Below are positions 8,466 to 15,521 of a stretch of DNA of 64,000 bases, one piece after another. The position numbers and the translations under genes were made by a program. The notes under the pieces were generated by a model, which saw only the letters and a program-made list of their open reading frames with translations, was not told where the DNA came from and made no database searches. Position 1 is the first letter of the stretch, and each line of letters begins with the position of its first letter. Source of the stretch: JBEKIK01 sp050013075 (GTDB lineage Bacteria; Planctomycetota; Planctomycetia; Pirellulales; Thermoguttaceae); contig JBEKFZ010000010.1 in the NCBI GenBank assembly GCA_050013075.1, positions 12,787 to 76,786 on the forward strand. The letters run 5' to 3'.

Positions 8466-9416
8466 TTAAAACAGGCGTTTTTGGCTGGAACGCCCTAGCA
8501 GATGGGCATTGTGGCCGGCTTCCAGCAGACGCTGGACGAAATCCTCGGGGCCGTGCGTGCAATAGACGATCCGGGGAGCGACACGGTTAACGGCCTCGAA
8601 TAGTTCGTCGTAATCAGCGTGGTCGGAAAGCGGGATGGCGTGATCCACGCGGAAACGGTATTTCGCCCGGGGTTCGATGGCCCAACCCGTTACGGCGAAA
8701 CTTACTTGACGGCCGGATTGATGTACCCAGCCCATGCCGGGCGGTACGATCAAGGCCCAGCCCGGTGTGATTTGGCCGTTGAAAAGCTCGTAACGCCCCA
8801 AGGAAACTCCGCACTCTTCGTATACGCGGCTGACCTCGAATATTTTGCGATGTTGCAGGACCGGGATGTCCGCGGATGTCAATATCCGTGTTACTTCCTG
8901 TGCCTTGCCAAGGATGTATGCCTGGACGACCGGCACTGCCCCGTCGTCGAGCGCGTGTTGGACGAGTGTGATTAGTTGGTCGATCGCCATTTCGCGCGGC
9001 GGCATTCGATACCGGGGCGTGCCGTAGGTGCTTTCGATCACCAGGATATCGGCATGGGGCAATTCGGCGCGCTCGGCCGTGGCCGACTGGCCTAGTTTGA
9101 AATCGCCGGTATAGAGCAAGGATTGATCGTCGTCCTGGGCCAAGAGCATGGCCGAACCCAGGCAGTGGCCGGCAGGATAGGCGGTCAATCGCAGGCCGCC
9201 CCAATCGATTGTCTGCCGGTAAGGCATGGGCAACGTGGGACGCGGGCCGAGCCGCAACTGGTATAACGCCGCGGTGGCCGGCGTGCAAAGGGCCACTTCG
9301 TGCCTGGCAATGTGATCGCTGTGCGCGTGCGAAATAAACGCCCGGGGCTGCCGTCGTCGAAAGTCAACCGCCAGACGGGCTTTGGTCAGCACCAGACCGT
9401 TGTCCCAATGGAACAT
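8466..9416 (-). CDS. Beta-CASP-type metallo-hydrolase (RNA/DNA processing exonuclease family)
   Basis: 316 residues. Metallo-beta-lactamase motif 2 is HAHSDH at residues 30-35; motif 3 is YPAGHCLGSA, motif 4 is YTGDFK; late motifs are LSDHADYDEL and CTHG. The VIESTYG stretch is beta-CASP-like. These enzymes cut RNA or DNA ends using two zinc ions; the closest form is the 'exonuclease of the beta-lactamase fold involved in RNA processing' group, also found beside DNA ligases in some bacteria. The frame is open to 9509 but that part overlaps the upstream gene and is not family sequence; the ATG at 9416 lies 32 bases after the upstream stop, suggesting co-transcription. No clear ribosome binding site. 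Confidence 0.8.
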   Translation of the reverse strand: MFHWDNGLVLTKARLAVDFRRRQPRAFISHAHSDHIARHEVALCTPATAALYQLRLGPRPTLPMPYRQTIDWGGLRLTAYPAGHCLGSAMLLAQDDDQSLLYTGDFKLGQSATAERAELPHADILVIESTYGTPRYRMPPREMAIDQLITLVQHALDDGAVPVVQAYILGKAQEVTRILTSADIPVLQHRKIFEVSRVYEECGVSLGRYELFNGQITPGWALIVPPGMGWVHQSGRQVSFAVTGWAIEPRAKYRFRVDHAIPLSDHADYDELFEAVNRVAPRIVYCTHGPEDFVQRLLEAGHNAHLLGRSSQKRLF

Positions 9417-9448
9417 TGCACGGAGAAAATTTATTTTTGGACGGCGAT

Positions 9449-10345
9449 TTATTCGCGGGCGGCGGCGACGAACGCTCGGGCGGGGGTGGGTAAGCCCGCT
9501 TCGCGCCATACTTTGTCTAACGATTCACTGGTCATCTTTACGATTGTGTCGCGGCGCCGGGATGGGAACACCGCGCGGCATGGTTTTACGGTAATCGGTC
9601 CGTCGTAACCGATTTCGGCCAAGTAGGAAAGAATCGAAGGCACGCCGATCCGGCCGTTTTGTGCGTCCGGCAGCAGGCGGGATTTTTCGTCCAATTCGGC
9701 CAGAGGAATCTGGGCCGGTATCTCGGCAATCTGCACGGCCACGATTTGCTGCTTGGGAATTTTGCGAATTGATTCCAGCGAGCCTCCGCAGGCGAATACC
9801 TCCCAAACGTCCAACAACAGGCCCACGTTCGCCGAGTCGATCATGTTCAAAAGCAAAGTCAGTGCGTCGATATCGTGGACAAATTGGAAGGCCTGGTTGC
9901 GGCGGAGATATTCGGCGGCCTGGAAGCCAAGCGCCAGGTTAATATCGACCGATTTGAAGACCGAGGCGATTTCCTGGAAACGACGGCGATGGAATTCAAA
10001 ATTCTCATGGTACGGTCGCTTGTCCCCGGCCGGACTGAGCGTGAGAAAACATCGCATGCACCCGATGGCCGATGCGGCGTCGGCGTATTCCTGGAGTTTT
10101 TTCAGGTCTTTGTGAAAGGTTTCTTCGTCGGTATCGCAATCGATGGGCAACTGGAAAGTGCCGATGCGAATTTTGGCGCTGTCAATAAGACGCCGGGCGT
10201 ATGGCAGGCCTTTCAGACGCACACGAGTGGCAAAATCGGCTATATTCAGATCTATTCCGGCAAAACCATATGTCAGGGCGAGTTCGATGACCTCGCTTTG
10301 ATGACCTGATAGGCCAAGCAGTGAAGGATTAAAATTCTTGAACAT
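9449..10345 (-). CDS. Sugar phosphate isomerase/epimerase-like TIM-barrel protein
   Basis: 298 residues of the xylose isomerase-like / AP endonuclease 2 barrel fold: 'YGFAGIDLNIADFA', 'IRIGTFQLPIDCDTDE', 'VGLLLDVWEVFACGG', 'IVAVQIAEIPAQIP', 'ILSYLAEIGYDGPITVKP'. Many planctomycete sugar epimerases share this fold, with metal bound by Glu, Asp and His; the substrate cannot be told. The start at 10345 (MFKNFNPSL) follows GGAG by 6 bases; an ATG at 10357 is also in frame. Upstream of the beta-CASP gene, probably one transcript, although the functions do not obviously connect. Confidence 0.75.
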   Translation of the reverse strand: MFKNFNPSLLGLSGHQSEVIELALTYGFAGIDLNIADFATRVRLKGLPYARRLIDSAKIRIGTFQLPIDCDTDEETFHKDLKKLQEYADAASAIGCMRCFLTLSPAGDKRPYHENFEFHRRRFQEIASVFKSVDINLALGFQAAEYLRRNQAFQFVHDIDALTLLLNMIDSANVGLLLDVWEVFACGGSLESIRKIPKQQIVAVQIAEIPAQIPLAELDEKSRLLPDAQNGRIGVPSILSYLAEIGYDGPITVKPCRAVFPSRRRDTIVKMTSESLDKVWREAGLPTPARAFVAAARE

Positions 10346-10577
10346 ACGAAACTCCATTGGCTAAAATGTACTCCAACACCCCCCGTCGGGTTGTGTCCGA
10401 TAAGTGGTGAAGCTAATAATTGTGCCAGAGAGGCCTTTTTATTGAAAGGGGGGGCGGAAGGATGGGAATATGGTTCAGATGAGTCAATGCCGATAATGGT
10501 GGGAATAGACCACTTGACCACTTTCCCACCACATGCTATCATTGATTTGCAGATGCTAAACAATGGAGCATGAAATT

Positions 10578-10847
10578 ATGACTACCAAGACAGCGGATAG
10601 CAAAGGACGGATCAGCCTGGGAAGCCGGTTCGCCAATCAGACGGTTATCATCGAAGAGGTTGACCCTACGGAAATACGCGTTACTCTGGCTCAGGTAATC
10701 CCCCAGCGTGAAATTTGGCTACACAAAAACTCCACGGCAAAGGCTTCCGTGCATCGAGGCTTGATGCAGGCCAAGGCCGGTAAAGTGTCGAAGATTTCCC
10801 CGGATTTGGAGCATGACGCATTGCTCGTGGAGCAACTGGACGACTGA
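10578..10847 (+). CDS. Putative antitoxin of a RelE/ParE-type pair
   Basis: 89 residues, no membrane segment. Starts MTTKTADSKGRISLGSRF, which resembles the SpoVT/AbrB beta-hairpin 'KGRI.L' pattern, followed by 'NQTVIIEEVDPTEIRV' and an acidic C-terminus ending LVEQLDD. The ATG at 10578 follows GGAGC by about 8 bases; a second in-frame ATG is at 10563. The stop TGA (10845-10847) overlaps an ATG that begins the same 11 bases as the toxin start, showing that the two genes once overlapped by one base. The antitoxin assignment rests on this context plus the AbrB-like start. Confidence 0.65.
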   Translation: MTTKTADSKGRISLGSRFANQTVIIEEVDPTEIRVTLAQVIPQREIWLHKNSTAKASVHRGLMQAKAGKVSKISPDLEHDALLVEQLDD

Positions 10848-10981
10848 TGTTTACCCTTCCAAGTTGGGGCGACAGTTGAACTGTCGTCCCGGGGTGGCAG
10901 TACAACTGCCACCCCAACATCCACAGTTTAAGAGTTAGCGGATTACTCGCGGAGCAACTGGACGACTGATGTTTACCCTTC
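10829..10981. mobile_element. Small duplicative insertion between antitoxin and toxin
   Basis: A 31-base direct repeat beginning GGAGCAACTGGACGACTGAT is present at 10829-10859 and again at 10951-10981, with weaker identity for about 10 more bases upstream. Between the copies lie two hairpins: GGGGCGACAGTT / AACTGTCGTCCC and GGGGTGGCAGT / ACTGCCACCCC. The first copy spans the antitoxin stop; the second supplies the toxin start. Confidence 0.85.
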
Positions 10982-11316
10982 AATGGACTCCCGAGGCGAA
11001 AGCCAATTACGATGAGTTGAAGGCCAAGGCCGAGGCAAGCCTTGCATCTCGCAGTAAAAAGGGAAAGACAAAATCTTCCAGTGCCGAAGGACTATTCAAA
11101 TACGTCCACAAGACGATAACACTATTAGCCTCAAATCCCAAGCATCCCGGCCTGCAAACCCACGAATACTACTCTTTGCCGCACCCTTACGACAAGAATC
11201 AGAAGGTGTTCGAGGCGTATGCGCAGAACCAGACGCCCGACGCTTATCGCGTGTTTTGGTGTTATGGTCCAGAAAAGCGGCAGATTACGCTGATTGCAAT
11301 TACGCCGCATCCGTAA
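10969..11316 (+). CDS. RelE/ParE-family toxin-like protein
   Basis: 115 residues. The pattern 'FTLQWTPEAKANYDELKAKAE' near the start, a Lys/Ser-rich insert at 27-40, 'YVHKTITLLASNPKHPGLQTHEY' and 'YRVFWCYGPEKRQITLIAITPHP' at the end fit the compact RelE/ParE fold (helical hairpin, then a four-strand sheet ending in an Ile-Ile-x-Ile strand). Such toxins cleave ribosome-bound mRNA or poison gyrase; which applies is not visible. The start codon lies in the second copy of a 31-base duplication, and the upstream hairpins now separate it from the antitoxin by 121 bases. Confidence 0.7.
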   Translation: MFTLQWTPEAKANYDELKAKAEASLASRSKKGKTKSSSAEGLFKYVHKTITLLASNPKHPGLQTHEYYSLPHPYDKNQKVFEAYAQNQTPDAYRVFWCYGPEKRQITLIAITPHP

Positions 11317-11643
11317 GCAATGCGTTTTGCTTAAGACTAGATTTCAAATTTCGCGATCCGGCCAACCATGCAGGCTAACAATTAATTCAGTGATGTTACC
11401 TTTTCAGACCCCTGGGGATGTCGGAAAAAACGCCGAAAAACTTTAATGGCGTAACATCTTTATCCGTAATCACTTGCGTCGCAATCTGTTTTAAGGCAAC
11501 TGCAACAACTATTATTTCCTGAAATTAGAAACGATAGATATATATTTAGGGGAGAAAGTCTATCACTTTAACTTCTCCCCGGTTTGGTATCAGTCTCAGG
11601 TACGGGGTACATAAATTACGGAAATTTTTGAAAGAATGCGAAA
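11317..11643. other. AT-rich intergenic region
   Basis: About 330 bases with no supportable gene. Base composition is more AT-rich than in the surrounding housekeeping genes and continues into the next gene. Confidence 0.5.
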
Positions 11644-12678
11644 ATGGAATGTGTTATGGATAGGATAGATAAAGACGAAAAGATTCTTGCTCAGTTGCGA
11701 GATGATTATGATCACGAAACAGGGAAGCCCTTTAAGCACTTCTTTTGCCCAATTCTTTGGACTGATGAGGACACCGAACTCTGTATGGGGCATGTTGTAA
11801 ACGAAGCATTTTCGGACACCTGTATTGTTCAGCGGAAAGATGTTGACAACTTCTATGGTGCCGTCGCTGAAGCCGACTTTCAGGCCTTTCTTAAATGTAA
11901 GGGCATGTCTTTCGGCGAAGTCCTCTCCGACCTGAACCTGTATAAGAAAGTTGGTGGCCAGTTGACCATTGATGGCGATAAGGTCGACTATTATCAAAAT
12001 AGGGGACACGTGTCGCCTGACCATACGAGTATACAGATCAAAGGTACGAATGGAAATGCCATGACTAACGTCGTGGCCAAACTGAGCAAAAACGACGCTA
12101 TGAAGACTTTAAACCAGAATTGGGCGCTTAAGTCAGACAGCAATTTCCGGCATTTCGCCCTTGCATCACTCATCAAGGCTGCCCATCTGTCGATGTTCTA
12201 TGCTCTGGGGTATCGCTACGCGTTGTCAGCAGCTGGGGAGTATGTGGGCCATCAGATTCTCGGGACGTTCTATATCCAAAATCAAGGGAAACCTATGAAG
12301 GAGGCAAAACAAGCAGCCGAGATATACTTCCGAGAGTTTATCAATATGGTCGCGCCGGTTTGTCGAGCAGACAACCTAAAAGGAACAATCGAAGATAATA
12401 AGATACATGTTTTTCACGGACCCAGCGGCAAGCCGTTTGGAATGGGTGTCCTCGTCAGGATGAATAAGGATCTCTACCTCGTAGTCATCCCTATGGTGCC
12501 TGGGGATGGCGATTCAATGGCCACTTATTTGGATTTTCTACGGAATGACAACGAATTCGTTTTGGTAGGGACGTGCGAGCTTAATAGGGATACTGGATGC
12601 TGTGAATACAACTGCAAAGAACTAATTCGACAAAAGTGGCCAAAAGATCATTCTGGAGATGAAAAAGGATTATCATGA
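11644..12678 (+). CDS. Uncharacterised protein with a possible HNH-like N-terminus
   Basis: 344 residues, soluble, not confidently recognised. The N-terminal stretch 'FFCPILWTDEDTELCMGHVVNEAF' has the C...C-x-G-H pattern of divergent HNH endonucleases of the 'LC.GHIIP' type. A central part 'HFALASLIKAAHLSMFYALGYRYALSAAGEYVG' is mostly helical, and the C-terminal half is alpha/beta with a second Cys cluster (CELNRDTGCCEYNC). It stands alone between a toxin-antitoxin pair and the tmRNA gene, is AT-richer than its neighbours and lacks a clear ribosome binding site (start 11644 or 11656). All this suggests acquired DNA; a nuclease role is inference only. Confidence 0.5.
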   Translation: MECVMDRIDKDEKILAQLRDDYDHETGKPFKHFFCPILWTDEDTELCMGHVVNEAFSDTCIVQRKDVDNFYGAVAEADFQAFLKCKGMSFGEVLSDLNLYKKVGGQLTIDGDKVDYYQNRGHVSPDHTSIQIKGTNGNAMTNVVAKLSKNDAMKTLNQNWALKSDSNFRHFALASLIKAAHLSMFYALGYRYALSAAGEYVGHQILGTFYIQNQGKPMKEAKQAAEIYFREFINMVAPVCRADNLKGTIEDNKIHVFHGPSGKPFGMGVLVRMNKDLYLVVIPMVPGDGDSMATYLDFLRNDNEFVLVGTCELNRDTGCCEYNCKELIRQKWPKDHSGDEKGLS

Positions 12679-13090
12679 TAATTTCTTCCGCCTTATGAAA
12701 AATCCGCTTCCGGCCATTTTCGCGAATTAGAACTAGAGCGTAGGCAACATTTTAGCCGCTTGCAATACGGGACATTAATTTGTTTTTTTAATCACGAAAA
12801 ATTGAAAGAACGAAAGAACGAAAAGAAGTATTTTTTGTGAGAATTATTTCGTGTTTTCGACTTTTCGTGCTTTCGTGATGAAAAATGGTGCTATTACGAC
12901 TTTTTCGCCGCAATTCGCTAAATAGTTACGAATGAGGTAAATAATGTCTTCCTTCTCATTTGATACGTAAATATCAGTGACATCCTCTTTTAATCAGGGT
13001 GTTTATGCTTATAATATCATTAAAGGGTCGCTGGTAAGGTTCAAGAGTGAGTCCTGAACCCTGACCCCCGACCCCTGCACCCTTTAATAT
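12679..13090. other. Intergenic region upstream of tmRNA, with repeats
   Basis: Contains a CACGAAA/AACGAAA-type repeat with inverted halves (about 12790-12885), a TATAAT hexamer at 13010-13015 without a convincing -35 box, and an inverted repeat ATTAAAGGGT / ACCCTTTAAT (13019-13028 and 13079-13088) enclosing a CCTGAACCCTGACCCC-type repeat. No gene seen. Confidence 0.5.
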
Positions 13091-13450
13091 GGGGGCGAAT
13101 TGGATTCGACCGGACAGGTTGAAGTGCGGGCGGCGTGCCGTGGTTGGTCAGCAGGCCACGATAAAAGCCGACCAAATTATTAATTGCTGAGTCTAAACTC
13201 GCAATGGCTGCCTAATAAAAGGCAACCCCGGCTGAGGGCCTCCGCCGGAGAGGTCCGACTGCTGGTCACAAATTCCGGATCGTCTTGGGTCAACGTTGGG
13301 TACGCCCAGGACTAAAAAAGTGCCCGGCTAGCCGTTTAAAAACCCAGTCGGTTGGGGATTATGACGGTGAAGGCTTAAATCATCCGGCTACGCACGTAGA
13401 AACCAGCATGGAAATGTCGCGGGACGCGGGTTCGATTCCCGCCGCCTCCA
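13091..13450 (+). ncRNA. ssrA: Transfer-messenger RNA (tmRNA)
   Basis: The 5' end GGGGGCGAATTGGATTCGAC and the 3' end GGTTCGATTCCCGCCGCCTCCA are the tmRNA tRNA-like domain; GGGGGCG pairs with CGCCTCC (one G-T) to form the acceptor stem. CCA is not encoded. Length is 360 bases as expected. The tag frame reads GCT GAG TCT AAA CTC GCA ATG GCT GCC TAA TAA (13186-13218), giving AESKLAMAA. tmRNA rescues stalled ribosomes and marks the nascent chain for ClpXP/FtsH-type proteases. An ATTAAAGGGT inverted repeat stands directly upstream. Confidence 0.95.
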
Positions 13451-13588
13451 CTAGAGCGATATTCAGGAGGGTATAGCGTCTGTTTAACCCGGCCGCTTGC
13501 GGCCGGTGAATTTTCTTGAGATGCTATATACTACGTTATAGTAAGCCACGCTATAAATTCACCGTAGCCGCTCCAGGTGGGGTAAGAC

Positions 13589-14752
13589 ATGAACGACAGA
13601 ATTCCGCTTTCTCGGCAGAGAAAAACGTATTTCGCCCCTGCCAATCGGGATAGTTCGCATGAGTTTCGTCGAAAAGTCGCCGCGGTTGAGGAAAACCCGT
13701 TATTGCGCGAGGTCCTCAACGCCATGCCCGGCATGGTTTTGGTCTTAAACGCCAACCGGCAGATCGTGTCCGCCAATCAAGCCGTTTTGGGAATACTCGA
13801 CTGCGCCATTGAGGATGTCCTGGAAAAACGCCCCGGCGAGGCCCTGGGTTGCATCCGGGCGAAAGACGCCCCGGACGGCTGCGGCACCAATCAACACTGT
13901 GTTACCTGCGGGGCGGTCAACGCCATCCTGGAGAGCCAAAACCTAAACGCCCAAGTCGTGCGCGAATGTCGTATCCGGGTCGCGGGCGCATCGGGCGACG
14001 GTCACTTGGATCTAAAGGTCACTGCCACTCCGATAACCTTGGAAGGCGAGCAGTTTGTTGTCGCGGCCATCGAGGATATCAGCCATGCGAAAAGGCTGGA
14101 CGTCTTGCAGCGGGTGTTCTTCCACGATGTTTTAAACACGGCGTTTTGCATCTCCGCCTATACGAACTCTCTGACGAAAGACCAAAAATCAGTCGAGGAC
14201 GCCGGTAAGCTGCTGAAATTTCTAAGCGACGAGTTGATCGAGGAGATCAACGCCCAACGCGATTTGTTGGCCGCCGAGTCGGGCGATCTGAAACTCTTTC
14301 TCGAGCCGGTGGCCACTGCCCGGCTTCTCGAGGAGTTGCGGTTGAAGTACCTGAAGAATCCCGAGGCGGACGGGCGGAAAGTCGAGCTTTGCAGCGTTTG
14401 GGACGGAACCATCCAAACCGATCGGCGCTTGTTGCGCCGCGTGCTGAGCAATATGTTAAAGAACGGATTGGAGGCAACGGCCCCCGGGCAAACCGTTACG
14501 CTGAATTGCTCGGAGCACGGCCAATTAGCGGCCTTTACGGTTCACAATCGCGAGGTAATGCCCCACAACGTGCAACTCCAGATTTTCCAACGGTCTTTCA
14601 GCACCAAAGCCCAAACAGGCAGAGGGATCGGCACGTACAGCATAAAACTTTTAGGCGAGCAATACCTCGGCGGCAAGGTCGAGTTCACCAGCCGAGAACC
14701 CGATGGAACCGCGTTTGTGCTCACCCTGCCGAAAATGAGAGATGAAGGATGA
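13589..14752 (+). CDS. Orphan PAS-domain sensor histidine kinase
   Basis: 387 residues, no membrane segment, so a cytoplasmic sensor. A PAS domain (about 35-165) starts 'NAMPGMVLVLNANRQIVSANQAVL' and contains a Cys cluster (CIRAKDAPDGCGTNQHCVTC, with four Cys). The phosphoacceptor is probably His179 in VFFHDVLNT, followed by a dimerisation helix, an N box with Asn288/Asn292 (RRVLSNMLKNGLEAT) and a G box 'TGRGIGTYSIKLLGEQYLGG'. It would autophosphorylate and pass phosphate to an unlinked receiver; none is adjacent. GGTGGGG precedes the start. The Cys cluster could bind a metal or sense redox state, which is inference. Confidence 0.85.
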   Translation: MNDRIPLSRQRKTYFAPANRDSSHEFRRKVAAVEENPLLREVLNAMPGMVLVLNANRQIVSANQAVLGILDCAIEDVLEKRPGEALGCIRAKDAPDGCGTNQHCVTCGAVNAILESQNLNAQVVRECRIRVAGASGDGHLDLKVTATPITLEGEQFVVAAIEDISHAKRLDVLQRVFFHDVLNTAFCISAYTNSLTKDQKSVEDAGKLLKFLSDELIEEINAQRDLLAAESGDLKLFLEPVATARLLEELRLKYLKNPEADGRKVELCSVWDGTIQTDRRLLRRVLSNMLKNGLEATAPGQTVTLNCSEHGQLAAFTVHNREVMPHNVQLQIFQRSFSTKAQTGRGIGTYSIKLLGEQYLGGKVEFTSREPDGTAFVLTLPKMRDEG

Positions 14753-14788
14753 GCGGAATTTGTTCCGGCAAAACCAATCGGGTAGCCG

Positions 14789-15520
14789 CTATTTCTCCGG
14801 CAAAGGGCGAATCTTAATACTGCGGAACGCCACTTCGGCGCCGTGGTCCTGCAGATCGATGTAGCCTTTCGACGCCTTGCCGAACTTGGGCATGTTCTTG
14901 AATTTGCTCTTTGCTACCCGATCGTTCCAGTCCTGGCCGCCGATGACGAACTCGTAATACTTCACCCCGTTCATGTACACTTCGCTCTTTTTCGGAGTAA
15001 TCACTATCCGCACGCGGTTCCACTGGCCGGCGGGTTTTGTGGCGTCTGTGTCGGGCTTATACAGTTGGTAAAGCCAGCCGGACTTTTGCGGGTCTGCGCC
15101 TTCCTTGTTATCTAGGATTTGCACCTCGGGTCCGGTTTGCCAGGGAGTATCAAAGTCTTCGGTGACGTGGAACATGATGCCGCTGTTGCCGGCCCGGGCG
15201 ATTTTGTATTCCAGCGAAAGTTCGAAGTTGTCGTACTGGTCGACGGTCACAATATCGCCTCCGCTCTCGACTCGCGTCAAAGCCCCGTCGATCACTTTCC
15301 AGCCGTCGCTTATGGATTTACTCTTGTAATTCCGCCAGCCGTCGCTGGTTTTTCCGTCGAAAAGCAGCTTCCAACCGGCCTGTTGTTCCTCTGTGGTAAG
15401 GGTATTGGGGGCCGGCTCGGCGGCGGACGCCGTGGGCGGACAAGCGTGGGCCAGAAGAAATCCCAGGATCGCCGTTGTGGCACAATAAAACAGAGCCTTG
15501 ATTTGTCGTGTCATTTTCAT
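14789..15520 (-). CDS. Secreted DUF1080 (3-keto-disaccharide hydrolase family) protein
   Basis: 243 residues. Signal peptide about 1-33 (KMTRQIKALFYCATTAILGFLL), then one DUF1080 domain of concanavalin-like beta-sandwich form: 'GWKLLFDGKTSDGWRNYK', 'YDNFELSLEYKIARAGNSGIMFHV', 'GPEVQILDN', 'GQWNRVRIVI', 'GYIDLQDHGAEVAFRSIKIRPL'. This family is greatly expanded in planctomycetes; some members hydrolyse 3-keto-glycosides. The start at 15520 is one base after the stop of the ankyrin gene (TAA-A-ATG) and has GGAG upstream within that gene; an alternative ATG is at 15514. Tight coupling implies one transcript. Confidence 0.85.
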   Translation of the reverse strand: MKMTRQIKALFYCATTAILGFLLAHACPPTASAAEPAPNTLTTEEQQAGWKLLFDGKTSDGWRNYKSKSISDGWKVIDGALTRVESGGDIVTVDQYDNFELSLEYKIARAGNSGIMFHVTEDFDTPWQTGPEVQILDNKEGADPQKSGWLYQLYKPDTDATKPAGQWNRVRIVITPKKSEVYMNGVKYYEFVIGGQDWNDRVAKSKFKNMPKFGKASKGYIDLQDHGAEVAFRSIKIRPLPEK

Positions 15521-15521
15521 T

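Noticed and set aside
10847..10879. Short frame starting at the ATG overlapping the antitoxin stop
   Set aside because: It stops after ten codons inside the hairpin; the full toxin starts from the duplicated copy at 10969.
13285..13476. 63-codon open frame
   Set aside because: It lies within the tmRNA gene.
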